From contig JAGOIS010000004.1 of NCBI GenBank assembly GCA_017995495.1, positions 1-25,279 on the forward strand: DNA of 25,279 nucleotides. The letters run 5' to 3'. The notes beneath the pieces are model-generated. The model was not told the DNA's origin. It ran no database searches and worked only from the letters and a program-made list of their open reading frames with translations. A program made the translations under genes and the position numbers. The stretch comes from Candidatus Cloacimonadota bacterium (GTDB taxonomy: Bacteria > Cloacimonadota > Cloacimonadia > Cloacimonadales > Cloacimonadaceae). Of this stretch, positions 1-9,600 are shown in pieces (the first letter of the stretch is position 1; the number at the start of each line of letters is the position of its first letter).

Positions 1-2268
1 CACCGCGCCGATCAGGGTTACCAGGTCGGCCAGCGCCAGTTTCAGGGATTCTTCATCGCCTTGGTTAAGATTTACCCAAGCCCTTTGGTAGAGGGCATTG
101 TAGTGGTATTCACTGTCCGGATCATCAACCAGCTTGTCGAACCTACGGTTGGCTGCTGAGTAATAATTCCCCGGCTCGTTGGCATCGGAGCCAATCAGGA
201 AATAGAGCACGCCCAAACGGTAGATTGCTTCGTCATGGAAAGGCGAGTCGTCGTATTTGCCTGAATCCACCAATTCCGTATAGGCGTTGATGGCGTCCTG
301 GAAATCCTCTTCAGTGAATTTTAGCTCTTCCGGACGTTCCTGATATGGATTGGTTTTTCTGAACTGCTCCATTTGATTGTATTTGGTCACTCGTTTGATT
401 TCACTGCTGAGATAACCAGTATTATAGAGGGCGCGGTCACGCAGGAAGAAATCCGGTTCTATCTCCAGAGCTCTTTGGTAATATGCCAGAGCCTTTTCGG
501 GTTGATCAAGGTCCACCGCGTATTGCAGTTCCGCCATGTTGTAATAGATGACGGCGTTGTTCAGCAGATAGCCGCCGCTGGGTTGTTCCATGGCCTTGAA
601 ATCGGGATTGGAGGCCACAAAATCCTCATGCCGCTTCAGCAGGTCAGCTTTTTCCTTGACTATGGCCAGATATTGTGCCCGCTGCTCATCTTCGCTGAGT
701 GAATCTGCCCTGGCCTTGCCCAGTTGCTCGCGGTAGTGGATTCTCCGATAATCCACCATCAGTCCCAGAAAATCCAGATTAGCGATGAAGGTCTCGTCGA
801 TCGGGAACTGCCCCTTGCCGGCTTCAAGTGCCAGTTGGTATTGCTCGTCTATCACTTGTTGCTGGTCTTTGGGGTAGTTTTCCCGGATCATGGAGACCAT
901 CACATCCTCAAGCTCAGGCAGGAGATTGTCCAAGGATCTTTTATCGCGGTAAGTGGCGTAGTATTCATCCAACAACTCCATGAAAAGCGCTTCCTCCACG
1001 TTGTCCTGATGCTTGCGGAAAGAGAGATAGCGCTCCTTACGGTTTTGCAGATCGGCGATCTTCTCCACGTATTCCTGCCGCTCCGGAAGCAGATCTATGT
1101 TCAGGCTGGAATAATTCTGTTCAGCCATGATCTCGTCTATTCGGTCCACCACATCTGTGTACAAAAAGATGTTGCGTTCAATGTCCATCAAGCGCTTCAT
1201 CTCCATGTCGCTGAAGCCTTTGCCCACTACAGATGCATCTTCACTCTCAAACAGGTCGTAGCGCCGGTCAAAAAAGCGGTCCATGATGTCGAGCACGCGC
1301 CCATACATCGCTGAAGTATCCTTGAGTTGCTTCAGTAAGATAGCCCCTTGCCGGTATTTGGCAAAAACCTCCGTATCGGGGCTACTGAAATCTGGAGATG
1401 CCATCAGGTCCAAATCTATTGGGGGCAGAGACTTAAACGGTTGAATGTATTCCTTTAGATTGTCCAGGAGCCTCATCTCTTCTGTGGCAATCCTGTCCAA
1501 GGCCTCAGTAAACTGCAAGCCAGGGATGGCTTTAAACTCGTTGTACAAGTCCTGAAGGTCTTTCTGGATTACTGAGACCTTCTCTTTTAGGACCTCGGCC
1601 TTGGCAAGGGTGGGATCTGCGTAGAATGATTTCAGGTCAAGCTGTTCCAAGCGGCTGATGATGTTGTTCCTGCGCCGGACAAAGCTGTCTGTGATCCAGT
1701 TTTTGTTTTTCTCATATGCATCTATGTAGCCTTGAACCTTGGACTCTTCGGCGTCCTCCGCCAGCAGGTCTGCCCAGAGAAACATATAGGTGGGATAGTA
1801 TTTTCCGGTCGAGAAGCGGTTAAGAACGTCTTCAAGGAAAGGCGCCGCCGTTTGTTTGTCCTGCTTCTGGATATAATCCACCGCCCTGTAGTACAGGAGC
1901 AGATTCAGCATCATCCTGGCATCGTCCCCCAACTTGGGATCATTGATCAGGACATCAAAATAGGGGATCGCCGACTTCGGGTCGTCCACCACCGAATAGA
2001 AATGGCCGACCAGATAGAGTAAATCAGCTTCGTCCAGTTTGCTCAAGCTCTCATAATGGATGAGATATTCTTCAACTGCCTGCGCCTTGTTTTCCACAAT
2101 CAGTTGGGGAAGCCTGTCTTTTAGAAAATCTACTGCTGCCATTACTTTTGGGTCAGAGTATACCCCAACCCTGGGGTTTCCTGTTAGGTTGGCGTCCTGT
2201 GCATGCGCCAGCGCAAAAGGAGCCACAATCAGCATCAGCAAGAGATACAGTTTGATGAGTTTTTTCAT
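1..2268 (-). CDS. Exported TPR-type repeat protein, C-terminus outside window
   Basis: The minus strand is open from an ATG at 2268 to the window edge, giving 756 codons with no stop, so the C-terminus is missing. Residues 1 to about 23 form a classical signal peptide (MKKL, then a leucine-rich core, then ALAHA), which predicts export to the periplasm or outer membrane. The mature part is almost wholly helical, acidic and tyrosine-rich. It carries TPR-like helix pairs, for example near the N-terminus (YLVGHFYSVVDDPKSAIPYF) and around residues 610-640 (YNMAELQYAVDLDQPEKALA), with further AIYRLGVLYF-type helices after that. TPR proteins are protein-binding scaffolds and no enzyme motif was seen. 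The ribosome site is weak (GAGCGGGG just before the ATG). It lies 156 bases downstream of the YjbH-like gene on the same strand and is probably functionally linked to it. The precise family is not recognised. Confidence 0.8.
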   Translation of the reverse strand, partial: MKKLIKLYLLLMLIVAPFALAHAQDANLTGNPRVGVYSDPKVMAAVDFLKDRLPQLIVENKAQAVEEYLIHYESLSKLDEADLLYLVGHFYSVVDDPKSAIPYFDVLINDPKLGDDARMMLNLLLYYRAVDYIQKQDKQTAAPFLEDVLNRFSTGKYYPTYMFLWADLLAEDAEESKVQGYIDAYEKNKNWITDSFVRRRNNIISRLEQLDLKSFYADPTLAKAEVLKEKVSVIQKDLQDLYNEFKAIPGLQFTEALDRIATEEMRLLDNLKEYIQPFKSLPPIDLDLMASPDFSSPDTEVFAKYRQGAILLKQLKDTSAMYGRVLDIMDRFFDRRYDLFESEDASVVGKGFSDMEMKRLMDIERNIFLYTDVVDRIDEIMAEQNYSSLNIDLLPERQEYVEKIADLQNRKERYLSFRKHQDNVEEALFMELLDEYYATYRDKRSLDNLLPELEDVMVSMIRENYPKDQQQVIDEQYQLALEAGKGQFPIDETFIANLDFLGLMVDYRRIHYREQLGKARADSLSEDEQRAQYLAIVKEKADLLKRHEDFVASNPDFKAMEQPSGGYLLNNAVIYYNMAELQYAVDLDQPEKALAYYQRALEIEPDFFLRDRALYNTGYLSSEIKRVTKYNQMEQFRKTNPYQERPEELKFTEEDFQDAINAYTELVDSGKYDDSPFHDEAIYRLGVLYFLIGSDANEPGNYYSAANRRFDKLVDDPDSEYHYNALYQRAWVNLNQGDEESLKLALADLVTLIGAV

Positions 2269-2319
2269 AACCCCGCTCACTTATCGTCCAGTGTTTACAT
2301 CCTACCTGTTATAAGCAGG

Positions 2320-2353
2320 ATTCAGGATGCAGCCGGGGGGTCGCATCCTGAAT
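2320..2353. repeat. 11-bp perfect inverted repeat (hairpin) between two minus-strand genes
   Basis: ATTCAGGATGC at 2320-2330 is the exact reverse complement of GCATCCTGAAT at 2343-2353, with a 12-base loop rich in G on the plus strand and C on the minus strand. It lies between the stop of the YjbH-like gene (2425) and the start of the TPR gene (2268). Neither strand has a T-run after the stem, so it is not a standard intrinsic terminator. It could be an RNA processing or stabilising hairpin, an attenuator or a protein-binding site. The structure is seen directly; the role is unknown. Confidence 0.6.
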
Positions 2354-2424
2354 CTCAACCTTGACCAAGGGAAATATGTACGTATTAACCCGGATATATG
2401 CCTATTAGAGACAGGCGTGAAACA

Positions 2425-3570
2425 TTATTCGTTTGCTTCCTTAAGCTCCTGTAGCCATATGCGAAGGTCTTCCAGCGCTTTTTGCGCCTTTTGCCGCTCT
2501 TCACGGAGAAGCCTCAATTCAGCCAACAGGTCCTTAACCTCGGGAGAAAGCTCTTTGTATGCGCTCGCTTCCACTATGCCCGGCACGGGAAGCTTTGAGC
2601 CTGGGGTAACGATCGCCACTTCTCCAGGTTGATCGGTGGCCACAATCACTTCATCGTCAGCCCCTATCTGAGGCTCCAGATCTTTGGCGGAGGCATACAG
2701 ACTCAGATCAGGACGGGTGGTGGCTCCCTTTTCGGAGAATCTGTCGAACATATAGGAAAGACCCAAGGCTATGCGAAGATTGTTTTCGTAACCATTGCCT
2801 TCAGAGCCCTTGGCCAGATCTTCCACTGCTTCAGCTCCCAAGCGGACGCTGAAATTCTTGATCGTGTACTTCAGGCCGGCATTGAAGTCCTTGCCGTCAT
2901 ATTCACCCTGAACGGCAAAATTGTCCCAAGGTGAAACCTCGATCGAGGCAAAGGCTCCGCTAAACCAACGTGAACGAGGCACCTGACCGGTGTACCGGTT
3001 GGCTCCGATCCCCAGATTGAACATCCAGTCCACTCCACCCAAAACCACCTGTTTGGAAGCGACAAAGTAAGGGGAGTAGTACTCGTAATCTGTTTTGTCC
3101 GGATGATCTATCCAGCCGAGGTCATGTGGATCGTATTCAGCAGATGGCGCGCCGTTATCTCCTATCTCAGGATCCCAATAGGGTCTATAATCCTGGGCCC
3201 GGCGTCGATTGATGGGAGACAGAATATTGTCCATGCCGATGGCGATCTGGGGGATCTTGGGCGTCTCCTCGAATACTTTCACCTTGGCATTAAAGAAATA
3301 AACATAGTCTCCACCAAAGAAGTCGAGCTGGATCCGGTCGAACAAACCCACGCCCAGCATCCCGTATAGGTTGACCCCATTCTTATCGGGATCAACATAA
3401 CCAGGTTTTTCCACATGCCTGTAATAGCCGGCCAGAACCACATGCGCCGCTTTGTGAGGAATAACATACGCGTCTGGCGTGCGCAGCAATCCCATCGTCT
3501 GGAACGGCGCAGCTTCAATGATGCCGATCATGGCTGCCAGAACAATTACGCTCAATATAACTTTTCTCAT
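2425..3570 (-). CDS. YjbH-like outer-membrane beta-barrel protein with C-terminal coiled coil
   Basis: Encodes 381 residues from the ATG at 3570. That start has GGAGGG six bases upstream; the alternative GTG at 3582 would place this ribosome site inside the gene. Residues 1 to about 20 are a signal peptide (MRKVILSVIVLAAMIGIIEA). The mature protein opens with a GLLRTPDAYVIPHKAAHVV-type segment. Many alternating aromatic/glycine strands follow (LAGYYRHV, YGMLGVGLFDRIQLDFF, PYFVASKQVV, WMFNLGIGANRYTG, FAVQGEYDGKDFNAGLKYTI). This pattern resembles the YjbH/DUF940 exopolysaccharide-associated barrel family. The last 40 or so residues are highly charged and helical (LLAELRLLREERQKAQKAL), a likely periplasmic coiled coil. 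A proline-rich linker joins the two parts. The family assignment rests on pattern resemblance; the outer-membrane location is better supported than any specific function. Confidence 0.75.
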   Translation of the reverse strand: MRKVILSVIVLAAMIGIIEAAPFQTMGLLRTPDAYVIPHKAAHVVLAGYYRHVEKPGYVDPDKNGVNLYGMLGVGLFDRIQLDFFGGDYVYFFNAKVKVFEETPKIPQIAIGMDNILSPINRRRAQDYRPYWDPEIGDNGAPSAEYDPHDLGWIDHPDKTDYEYYSPYFVASKQVVLGGVDWMFNLGIGANRYTGQVPRSRWFSGAFASIEVSPWDNFAVQGEYDGKDFNAGLKYTIKNFSVRLGAEAVEDLAKGSEGNGYENNLRIALGLSYMFDRFSEKGATTRPDLSLYASAKDLEPQIGADDEVIVATDQPGEVAIVTPGSKLPVPGIVEASAYKELSPEVKDLLAELRLLREERQKAQKALEDLRIWLQELKEANE

Positions 3571-3611
3571 ACTTCCCTCCACCTTTCGGTGTTTTTCTTA
3601 GTCTCGGGTCA

Positions 3612-3639
3612 TAAATATGATTGACAGATTTTCCGTCAA
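3612..3639 (-). promoter_or_regulatory. Candidate promoter for the YjbH-like gene
   Basis: On the minus strand TTGACG (3639-3634) is followed after 16 bases by TATTTA (3617-3612), 41 bases upstream of the ATG at 3570. The -35 box sits in a dyad, TTGAC-N9-GTCAA (3621-3639), which could be an operator or could simply contain -35-like boxes for both divergent genes. This is a consensus match only. Confidence 0.35.
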
Positions 3640-3654
3640 GCTTTTTTTTGCTTA

Positions 3655-4035
3655 ATGCAATCACAAAAAGCAAAAGAAATTTTCCATGTTGGAGAGGACC
3701 TGGCCGCCAAATTCCTGGAAAAAAAGGGTTACACAATTCTGCGCAGGAATTATCGGGCCAAGACAGGCGAGATCGATATCATCGCCACTCACGAAGATGT
3801 GCTGGTCTTCGTTGAGGTCAAGACACGCTCCAAACACTCTATCAGGCAAGCTTTGATGAACGTTTCACACACGAAGCGGAAACGTATATCACTCACTGCT
3901 CAAAGATATATTATTCAAGAGCCGGATTGTGTCAAGACAAGAATTCGCTTCGACATCATAGTTTTGTTGTATTTCAGCAACACCGACAGCTATCAGATTG
4001 AACACCTTGAAGATGCGTTTCTGCCGGAATTGTAA
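3655..4035 (+). CDS. yraN: YraN/UPF0102 family nuclease-like protein
   Basis: Encodes 126 residues, close to the usual family length of about 120. The conserved N-terminal helix is present (GEDLAAKFLEKKGYTILRRN), followed by the restriction-nuclease-like core: GEIDIIA at about residues 38-44 and VFVEVKTR at about 51-58. These carry the D...E-x-K acidic/lysine arrangement of the endonuclease-like fold. The biochemical role of UPF0102 is not settled; a link to DNA processing is assumed from the fold. The ATG at 3655 is the only reasonable start, since an in-frame TGA lies at 3622, yet it has no Shine-Dalgarno sequence (a T-tract precedes it), unlike nearly all neighbours. It is a single gene, divergent from the YjbH-like gene and convergent with the GWxTD genes. 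Confidence 0.9.
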   Translation: MQSQKAKEIFHVGEDLAAKFLEKKGYTILRRNYRAKTGEIDIIATHEDVLVFVEVKTRSKHSIRQALMNVSHTKRKRISLTAQRYIIQEPDCVKTRIRFDIIVLLYFSNTDSYQIEHLEDAFLPEL

Positions 4036-4206
4036 ATTTTTTTTCTTGGATTGTATGATCATTGCCGAATTACTCTGGCAAATATTACGCCTCGCAGCGC
4101 TGAATTCTTCTGCGGCTTACCGTAACAAACCGTTTAACATATAATTACAGCGGCAGTCAAGAACACCCGGCTTCCATGCCCATGCTTGCAATCCTCTGTG
4201 GTGGGA
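4036..4206. other. Convergent intergenic spacer, no clear feature
   Basis: These 171 bases separate the ends of yraN (plus) and the second GWxTD gene (minus), where terminators would be expected. A T-rich run follows the yraN stop but has no convincing stem before it, and no strong hairpin with a T-run was found on the minus strand. No ORF, tRNA-like fold or repeat was recognised. Confidence 0.4.
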
Positions 4207-5541
4207 TCAGTTATAGAGTTTGCTCGTATCAAAATCGTCACCCAGATAATAGAGGTAATCCGGGTTCGAGCTTTCCTGCTGATCGCCCTCCACGTAAATC
4301 AGGCGGTAGTTCCCATTCATCTGGATATCCAGAAACAGATACACGGCTTTGTTTCTACCCTGGTATTTCCAGATCTGGTAATCCTTGCGGACGAAGCGGG
4401 CTTCGTCGGAGGAAGTGCCTTTTTCGATCTCATCCGGTTTGCCCTGGCGGATGTGGATGCGACCCATGTCTGAAGTCCAACCTTGTTCGAAATGACTGAA
4501 GTATTGATTGGAATAGTCGACTCTTTCCCTGATTTGGTCCAGCAAAGACTGAGTGTCGATCTTCCCCGTTTGGGCAATGGATTTCCAGCTCTGGGAGATG
4601 AATCTGCGTTTGGTTGCTTCGTCGTAATCCTTCCAAGTGTTGGTGGAAGTGGCTCCCGAGAAATATTTCAGCAGCTTGAAATCGTCTTCGGGATTTGCGA
4701 AAACAAAGAACTGGTCTTGCTTCGGCTCAGTTACGAAGAAGATGAACTCCCGTTCCTGGCTCAGTTCCCCCAGTTGGAGTTCCACCGCCCCAGTGTATTT
4801 GCCGGGATCAAGCTTTTCCAAGGGAATCCGCAGCGAGAGGCCTTCGCTGGGTAAATTTGGTGTATAATCCAGAAATCTGTCAAACACAATCACGCTGTCC
4901 TTTTCCACCGTCATCACCAGCATTCCAGGTTGGCCGATCAGATCTGCCGGAGGATAGGTTTCAAAATAGATGGAGAGGTCTTCACTCTCGGTTTTATCAA
5001 AGATCAGGGAAGGTTGGGGCTGATACAGGATGTTATTACGGTGGAACTTGCCCAGGTAGCTGCTGCTGTCCGGTCGCACAAAACTGCATAATTCAAGGTC
5101 GCTTAGCAGGTCCTGGCCACCCAGGGGTTCTGTCTGGAAAAACCAACTGGCGGTCTTGCGTGAATTCAGGTCTTTGGCATTGATGCGGAAGAGGTAAGGC
5201 TTGCCATTCAGGCTGAAGCTCAAGCGGTTGAGATAGAATTTATTGGAGCGGGAGTCGTTTTTATTGGAGATGCCGATATTGTCCCGCACCGATTGTTCAA
5301 AAACCACGCTGTCGCCTTCCACGACTTCCACATTCAGGTCCACCTCGGCAAAATACCCGCCTCTCTGGGCCAGGAACCAGAGATTGCTGTATGGTATCTG
5401 GTAATCGATATGGAGGATGGTGCTTTTGTCGGTTCCCAAAAAACGTTGCGGGGCCACGTGCATGGTAAAGGTCTCAGCCGCGGACAAAGACCCCAGGGCC
5501 GAAATGATCAGGCAAAGCGCCATCGCTTTAATACTCTTCAT
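4207..5541 (-). CDS. Exported GWxTD-domain protein, second of a tandem pair
   Basis: Encodes 444 residues from the ATG at 5541, which has GGAG eight bases upstream and is followed by a clear signal peptide (MKSIKAMALCLIISALGSLSAA). The frame stays open to 5682, but that extension lacks a signal-peptide pattern and lies inside the upstream gene. The N-terminal two thirds look like beta-sandwich modules (Ig-like strands such as LHIDYQIPYSNLWFLAQ and LRIPLEKLDPGKYTGAVELQ). The C-terminus carries the family signature at about residues 354-370, here GWTSDMGRIHIRQGKPDEIE, followed by a WKY...LFLDIQ...YRLIYV beta tail. The GWxTD family is typical of Bacteroidetes, Gemmatimonadetes and related phyla, and its function is unknown. 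The start overlaps the upstream paralogue by 14 bases. The signature has Ser where the family name has Thr. Confidence 0.88.
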   Translation of the reverse strand: MKSIKAMALCLIISALGSLSAAETFTMHVAPQRFLGTDKSTILHIDYQIPYSNLWFLAQRGGYFAEVDLNVEVVEGDSVVFEQSVRDNIGISNKNDSRSNKFYLNRLSFSLNGKPYLFRINAKDLNSRKTASWFFQTEPLGGQDLLSDLELCSFVRPDSSSYLGKFHRNNILYQPQPSLIFDKTESEDLSIYFETYPPADLIGQPGMLVMTVEKDSVIVFDRFLDYTPNLPSEGLSLRIPLEKLDPGKYTGAVELQLGELSQEREFIFFVTEPKQDQFFVFANPEDDFKLLKYFSGATSTNTWKDYDEATKRRFISQSWKSIAQTGKIDTQSLLDQIRERVDYSNQYFSHFEQGWTSDMGRIHIRQGKPDEIEKGTSSDEARFVRKDYQIWKYQGRNKAVYLFLDIQMNGNYRLIYVEGDQQESSNPDYLYYLGDDFDTSKLYN

Positions 5542-6643
5542 CCTTGTTCTCCAGTTTATATTGGCCGAAACCGCCGGTGTCGGTGAACGTGAACTCCAGT
5601 TTCTGGCTGTAATAGGTCCAGACAATATAGGGGTACAGGTCCAGCGGATGCACTTCACTGTGAGTTTCATCCGGTTCGCCATATTTAATGTATATTCTAC
5701 CCCGGTCGGATTTCCAACCCTTCAATCTTTTGTGGATCGTGAAGCGTTCATCTGCAGTGATAACCCTCTGGTAGAAAGCCTCACGGGCCTCATTGCGCAA
5801 GGTTCCCGGGCTGGGATCGTGAACCTGCCAGAATTTCTCTATCACTTCGGGATACATGTCCTCCGGAATCGCCCGCAGGCTTTTCCATTCATTCTGACTG
5901 GCAATGTAGCGCAGCTGCTGGATCTGGTCCTGATAATCGTAGCGTGAGTTGTAGGCAAACCACTGGCTGTAGAGAAAGGGGTCCATGTCGTAGCGGATGT
6001 TTCCTTCAAAGATACTGACTCGCAGGCTGTCCAATGCGCCGGCGTTTGCCAGATCGGTCAGGTCCGCGTCATACTCACCCTGCGGGGACGCGAATTTGAT
6101 CTGGTCTGTGATCCCGGTGATGTGAACGCTGTCGGCCACCAGACTGAATTTTTGCCGGATCTGGCATTGTTCCACGGGGCGAGGCAGTTGCCGCAAAGAT
6201 CCGGGCTGGAAGGTGACGCCCTCTTTGCGGAGTATAAAATAGGGTTGGCCGATCTCGGTATAATTCTCCCCCACCACAAAGTTACGTTTCAGATCGATCT
6301 TGTCTCCCCCGCTCAGATTACGCAGGCGCAGCAAGGCCTGATAGCTGCCCGGACCGATATCGGAGCTGAAATGCACTGGCAGTGCGGTATTCTGCAGCCA
6401 GTCACGATTGGGCACCACAAAGCTCTCGTCGAAGCTCAGCGTCTTTTTGGTCCTGGTGTTTTTAAGCTCCATCACCAGTTGGTATTTGGATTCCGTCACG
6501 CCTTTTTTGAACACCAGCGTGTTGTAGGGGATCATCACCCAGAAATCCACCCCCTCCCGATAGTGCTCAAAGATCATCTCCTGGGCTGGCAAAACAGAGG
6601 CCAGGGCCAGGAAGATCAGCAGGATCTTATATGCTTTTCTCAT
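5528..6643 (-). CDS. Exported GWxTD-domain protein, first of a tandem pair
   Basis: Encodes 371 residues with a signal peptide (MRKAYKILLIFLALASVLPAQ). The family signature lies at about residues 309-325, GWKSDRGRIYIKYGEPDE, followed by the usual aromatic beta tail (YIVWTYYSQKLEFTFTDTGG). The segment before the signature is helical (ERFTIHKRL and QFLRYIASQNEW-like stretches), and the N-terminal half is strand-rich. The ATG at 6643 lies inside the last codons of dnaE (17-base overlap), with GAGG about ten bases upstream, so translation is probably coupled to dnaE. It is a paralogue of the next gene, sharing general layout and C-terminal domain though the N-terminal halves have diverged. Export to the periplasm or outer membrane is predicted; no catalytic motif was recognised and the function is unknown. 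Confidence 0.9.
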   Translation of the reverse strand: MRKAYKILLIFLALASVLPAQEMIFEHYREGVDFWVMIPYNTLVFKKGVTESKYQLVMELKNTRTKKTLSFDESFVVPNRDWLQNTALPVHFSSDIGPGSYQALLRLRNLSGGDKIDLKRNFVVGENYTEIGQPYFILRKEGVTFQPGSLRQLPRPVEQCQIRQKFSLVADSVHITGITDQIKFASPQGEYDADLTDLANAGALDSLRVSIFEGNIRYDMDPFLYSQWFAYNSRYDYQDQIQQLRYIASQNEWKSLRAIPEDMYPEVIEKFWQVHDPSPGTLRNEAREAFYQRVITADERFTIHKRLKGWKSDRGRIYIKYGEPDETHSEVHPLDLYPYIVWTYYSQKLEFTFTDTGGFGQYKLENKDEEY

Positions 6644-9600
6644 CGTAGCTGAACCTCAGCGTGAAATTGAACTGCTGTTCTTCCAGCCATTGCAGAAAGG
6701 CGTTGCCGGGAAACATCTTCCGTTGCGCCTCCAGCTGAAAACTGTCCCCGTCATCGGTGGTAACGCTGGTCCTGAGCACAAAACCGCCTCCCGCTTTATC
6801 CGTGTGGGAGGCATATTCATCCACAAACTCTTTTGATATGCGGGGCAAGGTGATATTGAGGCGGATCTCACCCCGCAGATACAGGGGCAGATCATCCAGC
6901 GGGACCAGATTGCTGGGGCTGACCCGGGGCATGCTGTCCTCAGCGCCGTTGTAACCGGATCTGGCCCCAAAGACAAAGAAGATGCTCCCCGTGGCCAGCT
7001 TGGCAAAATGCTTCTCGTAATCCTGGTTGAACAGCGCCACCTCAAAGCGTCCGCTGAGGTCCTCGAATTCCACCAAGGCATAGGGATTGCCTTTGTTGTC
7101 ACGCTTGCGGGAAATCCCGGAAACTATGCCGGCCAGCACCAGCTCTTTGCCGTTATGGCTCTTGATGTTTTGCGAGTTGGCGTTGGTGAGGTGCTTCACC
7201 AGGCTGCGGTATTCGTAAAGCGGATGCCCTCCCATATAGAATCCCAGCACCTCTTTTTCCCTTTCCAATTGATAGGCGTAGTTCCAGGGATCCTCCACCG
7301 GCAGGGGCGGATAATATTCTTCAGTCGAACCATCGGAGGCGATGATGTCAAACAGTGAGGTTTGGCCTATTTTCTTGTCTTTTTGGGCGCCGGCGTTGAA
7401 GGTAAGCGCCTGTTCGATCACGGCCCATTTTTGCGCCCGGCTGCCTTCCAGCTCATCCATCGCTCCGCTGGCGATCAGGCTTTCCAGCACGGTTTTGTTC
7501 ACCGCGTTGCTGTCCAGACGGCTGCAGAAATTGAAGATGCTGGTGTACGGTCCGGCTTTCTGCCGTTCCTCCACGACCGCGGCGATGGCGGCCTCGCCAA
7601 GATTCTTGATGGCTTTCAGGCCGAACATCACTTCCTTTCCGCGCACGCTGAATTCCTTGTCGCTGCGATTGATATTGGGAGGCAGGATCTTGATGCCCAT
7701 AGCCTTGCAGACCTCGATCTTGATCGGGATCTTGGCCGCATCATCCTCCAGCGAAAGCAGCGCCGCCATGAATTCCACCGGATAATGGGCTTTCAGCCAG
7801 GCCGTGCGGTAGGCCACCAGCGCGTAGCAGGTGGCGTGGCTCTTGTTGAAGGCATATTGCGCGAAATCAAGCCAGTCGTTCCAGATTTTGTCCGCCACGC
7901 GATCCTGCACCCCGTTTTCCAGGGCCCCGTTGGTGAACAGTTCCTTGAACTGCATCAGCATGTCCAGGCTCTTTTTGCTCATGGCCTTGCGCAGAGTGTC
8001 AGCCTGGCCCCGCGTGAATTTTGCCATCTCGATGGAGATCCGCATCACCTGTTCCTGATAGACCGTCACCCCATAGGTTTCTTTCAGGGTCTTTTCCATC
8101 ACGGGATGGTCGTAAGCCACCTTTTCCCGCTTGTGTTTGCGGGCGATGTAGTTGTCGATGAACTTCATAGGCCCCGGGCGGTACAGCGCCACCATCGCGA
8201 TCAGGTCCTCAAACATGTTTGGCTTCAGGTCCATCAGATATTTGCGCATGCCATCGCTTTCAAACTGGAAAACCCCGTCCGTATCCCCCTTGCTTAGCAA
8301 CTGGAAGACTTTTTTATCGGTCAGGTCCAGATTGTCGATATCCAGTTCCGTGCCGTGCGCTTCTCTCACCAGGTCCACCGTTTTCTGGATCAGGGTAAGG
8401 GTCTTCAGCCCCAGAATGTCCATTTTAAGGAACTTCAACTCGTCCAGCCAGCGGCCTTCATATTGCACCAGAATGTTTGTTTCAGCTTCCTTCTGGGTGC
8501 TGCGGGTGAGGGGGATGTATTCTTTCAGGTCGCCGGGCGCGATCACCAGTCCGGCCGCGTGGATGCCGGTTTGGCGGATCAGCCCTTCCAGCACGATGCT
8601 GTGTTTGTAGATACTCTGATAGAGTTCGTTATTGTCGATCAGGTGCCGGAAATCCGGCGAATCCTTGTAAGCTTCTTCCAGGTTTTTGTTAAAGGGGATG
8701 GTCTTGGTGATGTTGTTAGCTTCAGAAGCGGGCACCATCAGCACTCTGGCCACATCCTTGATCACCGATTTGGCGCCCAAGGTGCTGAAGGTGATGATCT
8801 GCGTAACGCTCTCCCGGCCGTATTTTTGGACAATGTAGTCAATCACGCGGCCGCGTTTTTGGGCGCAGAAATCGATGTCAAAATCCGGCATGCTGATACG
8901 GTCCGGATTGAGGAAACGCTCGAACAGCAGTCCGTAGCGGATCGGATCGATCTGGGTGATGTTGAGCAGGTAGGCCACTATGCTGCCGGCTCCGGAACCG
9001 CGGCCCGGTCCCACCGGCACCCCCTGTTTGCGGGCGTTGTCGATCAGGTCCTTCACCACCAGGTAATAACCGTCAAAACCCATACGGTGGATCACGTCCA
9101 GTTCAAAATCGATGCGGGCCCTGACCTCATCCCGCATCTCGGGATATTTTTGCCTGGCAGCCTCTTCGCAGAGCGCGCGCAGATAGCAGCCCATGTCCTC
9201 AAACTCAGGCGGTGTCTCGATCTCGGGCAGTAGAAACTCGTCGTATCTCAGTTCCAGATCGATCATATCAGCGATCTTCAGCGTGTTCGCGTAAGCTTGG
9301 GCCGCCTCGGGAAACAGGCTGCGCATTTCGTCTGGATCCTTGAAATAAAGCTGGTCTGTGTTGTACTTCATCCGGCCGGGATCGTTGAGAGTTTTGCCGG
9401 TTTGGATGCAGAGCAGGATGTCGTGGGCTTCGTGGTCTTCCTTGCGCAAATAGTGGCAGTCGTTGGTGAGCACCAGCTGCTGGCCCATTTCCTTGGCCAG
9501 TTTGATCAGAGCCGGCATCACGTCGCGCTCGATATCCAATCCGTGGTTCTGGATCTCTATGAAGTAGCGGTCTCCGAACACCCGCTGATACCAGCACACA

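Noticed and set aside
3621..3649. TTGAC dyad followed by a T-run, resembling a plus-strand terminator
   Set aside because: The stem has only five mostly A-T pairs and no plus-strand gene lies upstream to be terminated; it fits better as promoter or operator DNA for the divergent genes.
7362..8297. 311-codon plus-strand ORF opposite dnaE
   Set aside because: It is antisense to conserved polymerase motifs, with a histidine-rich composition typical of a shadow frame, and has no ribosome site or recognisable domain.
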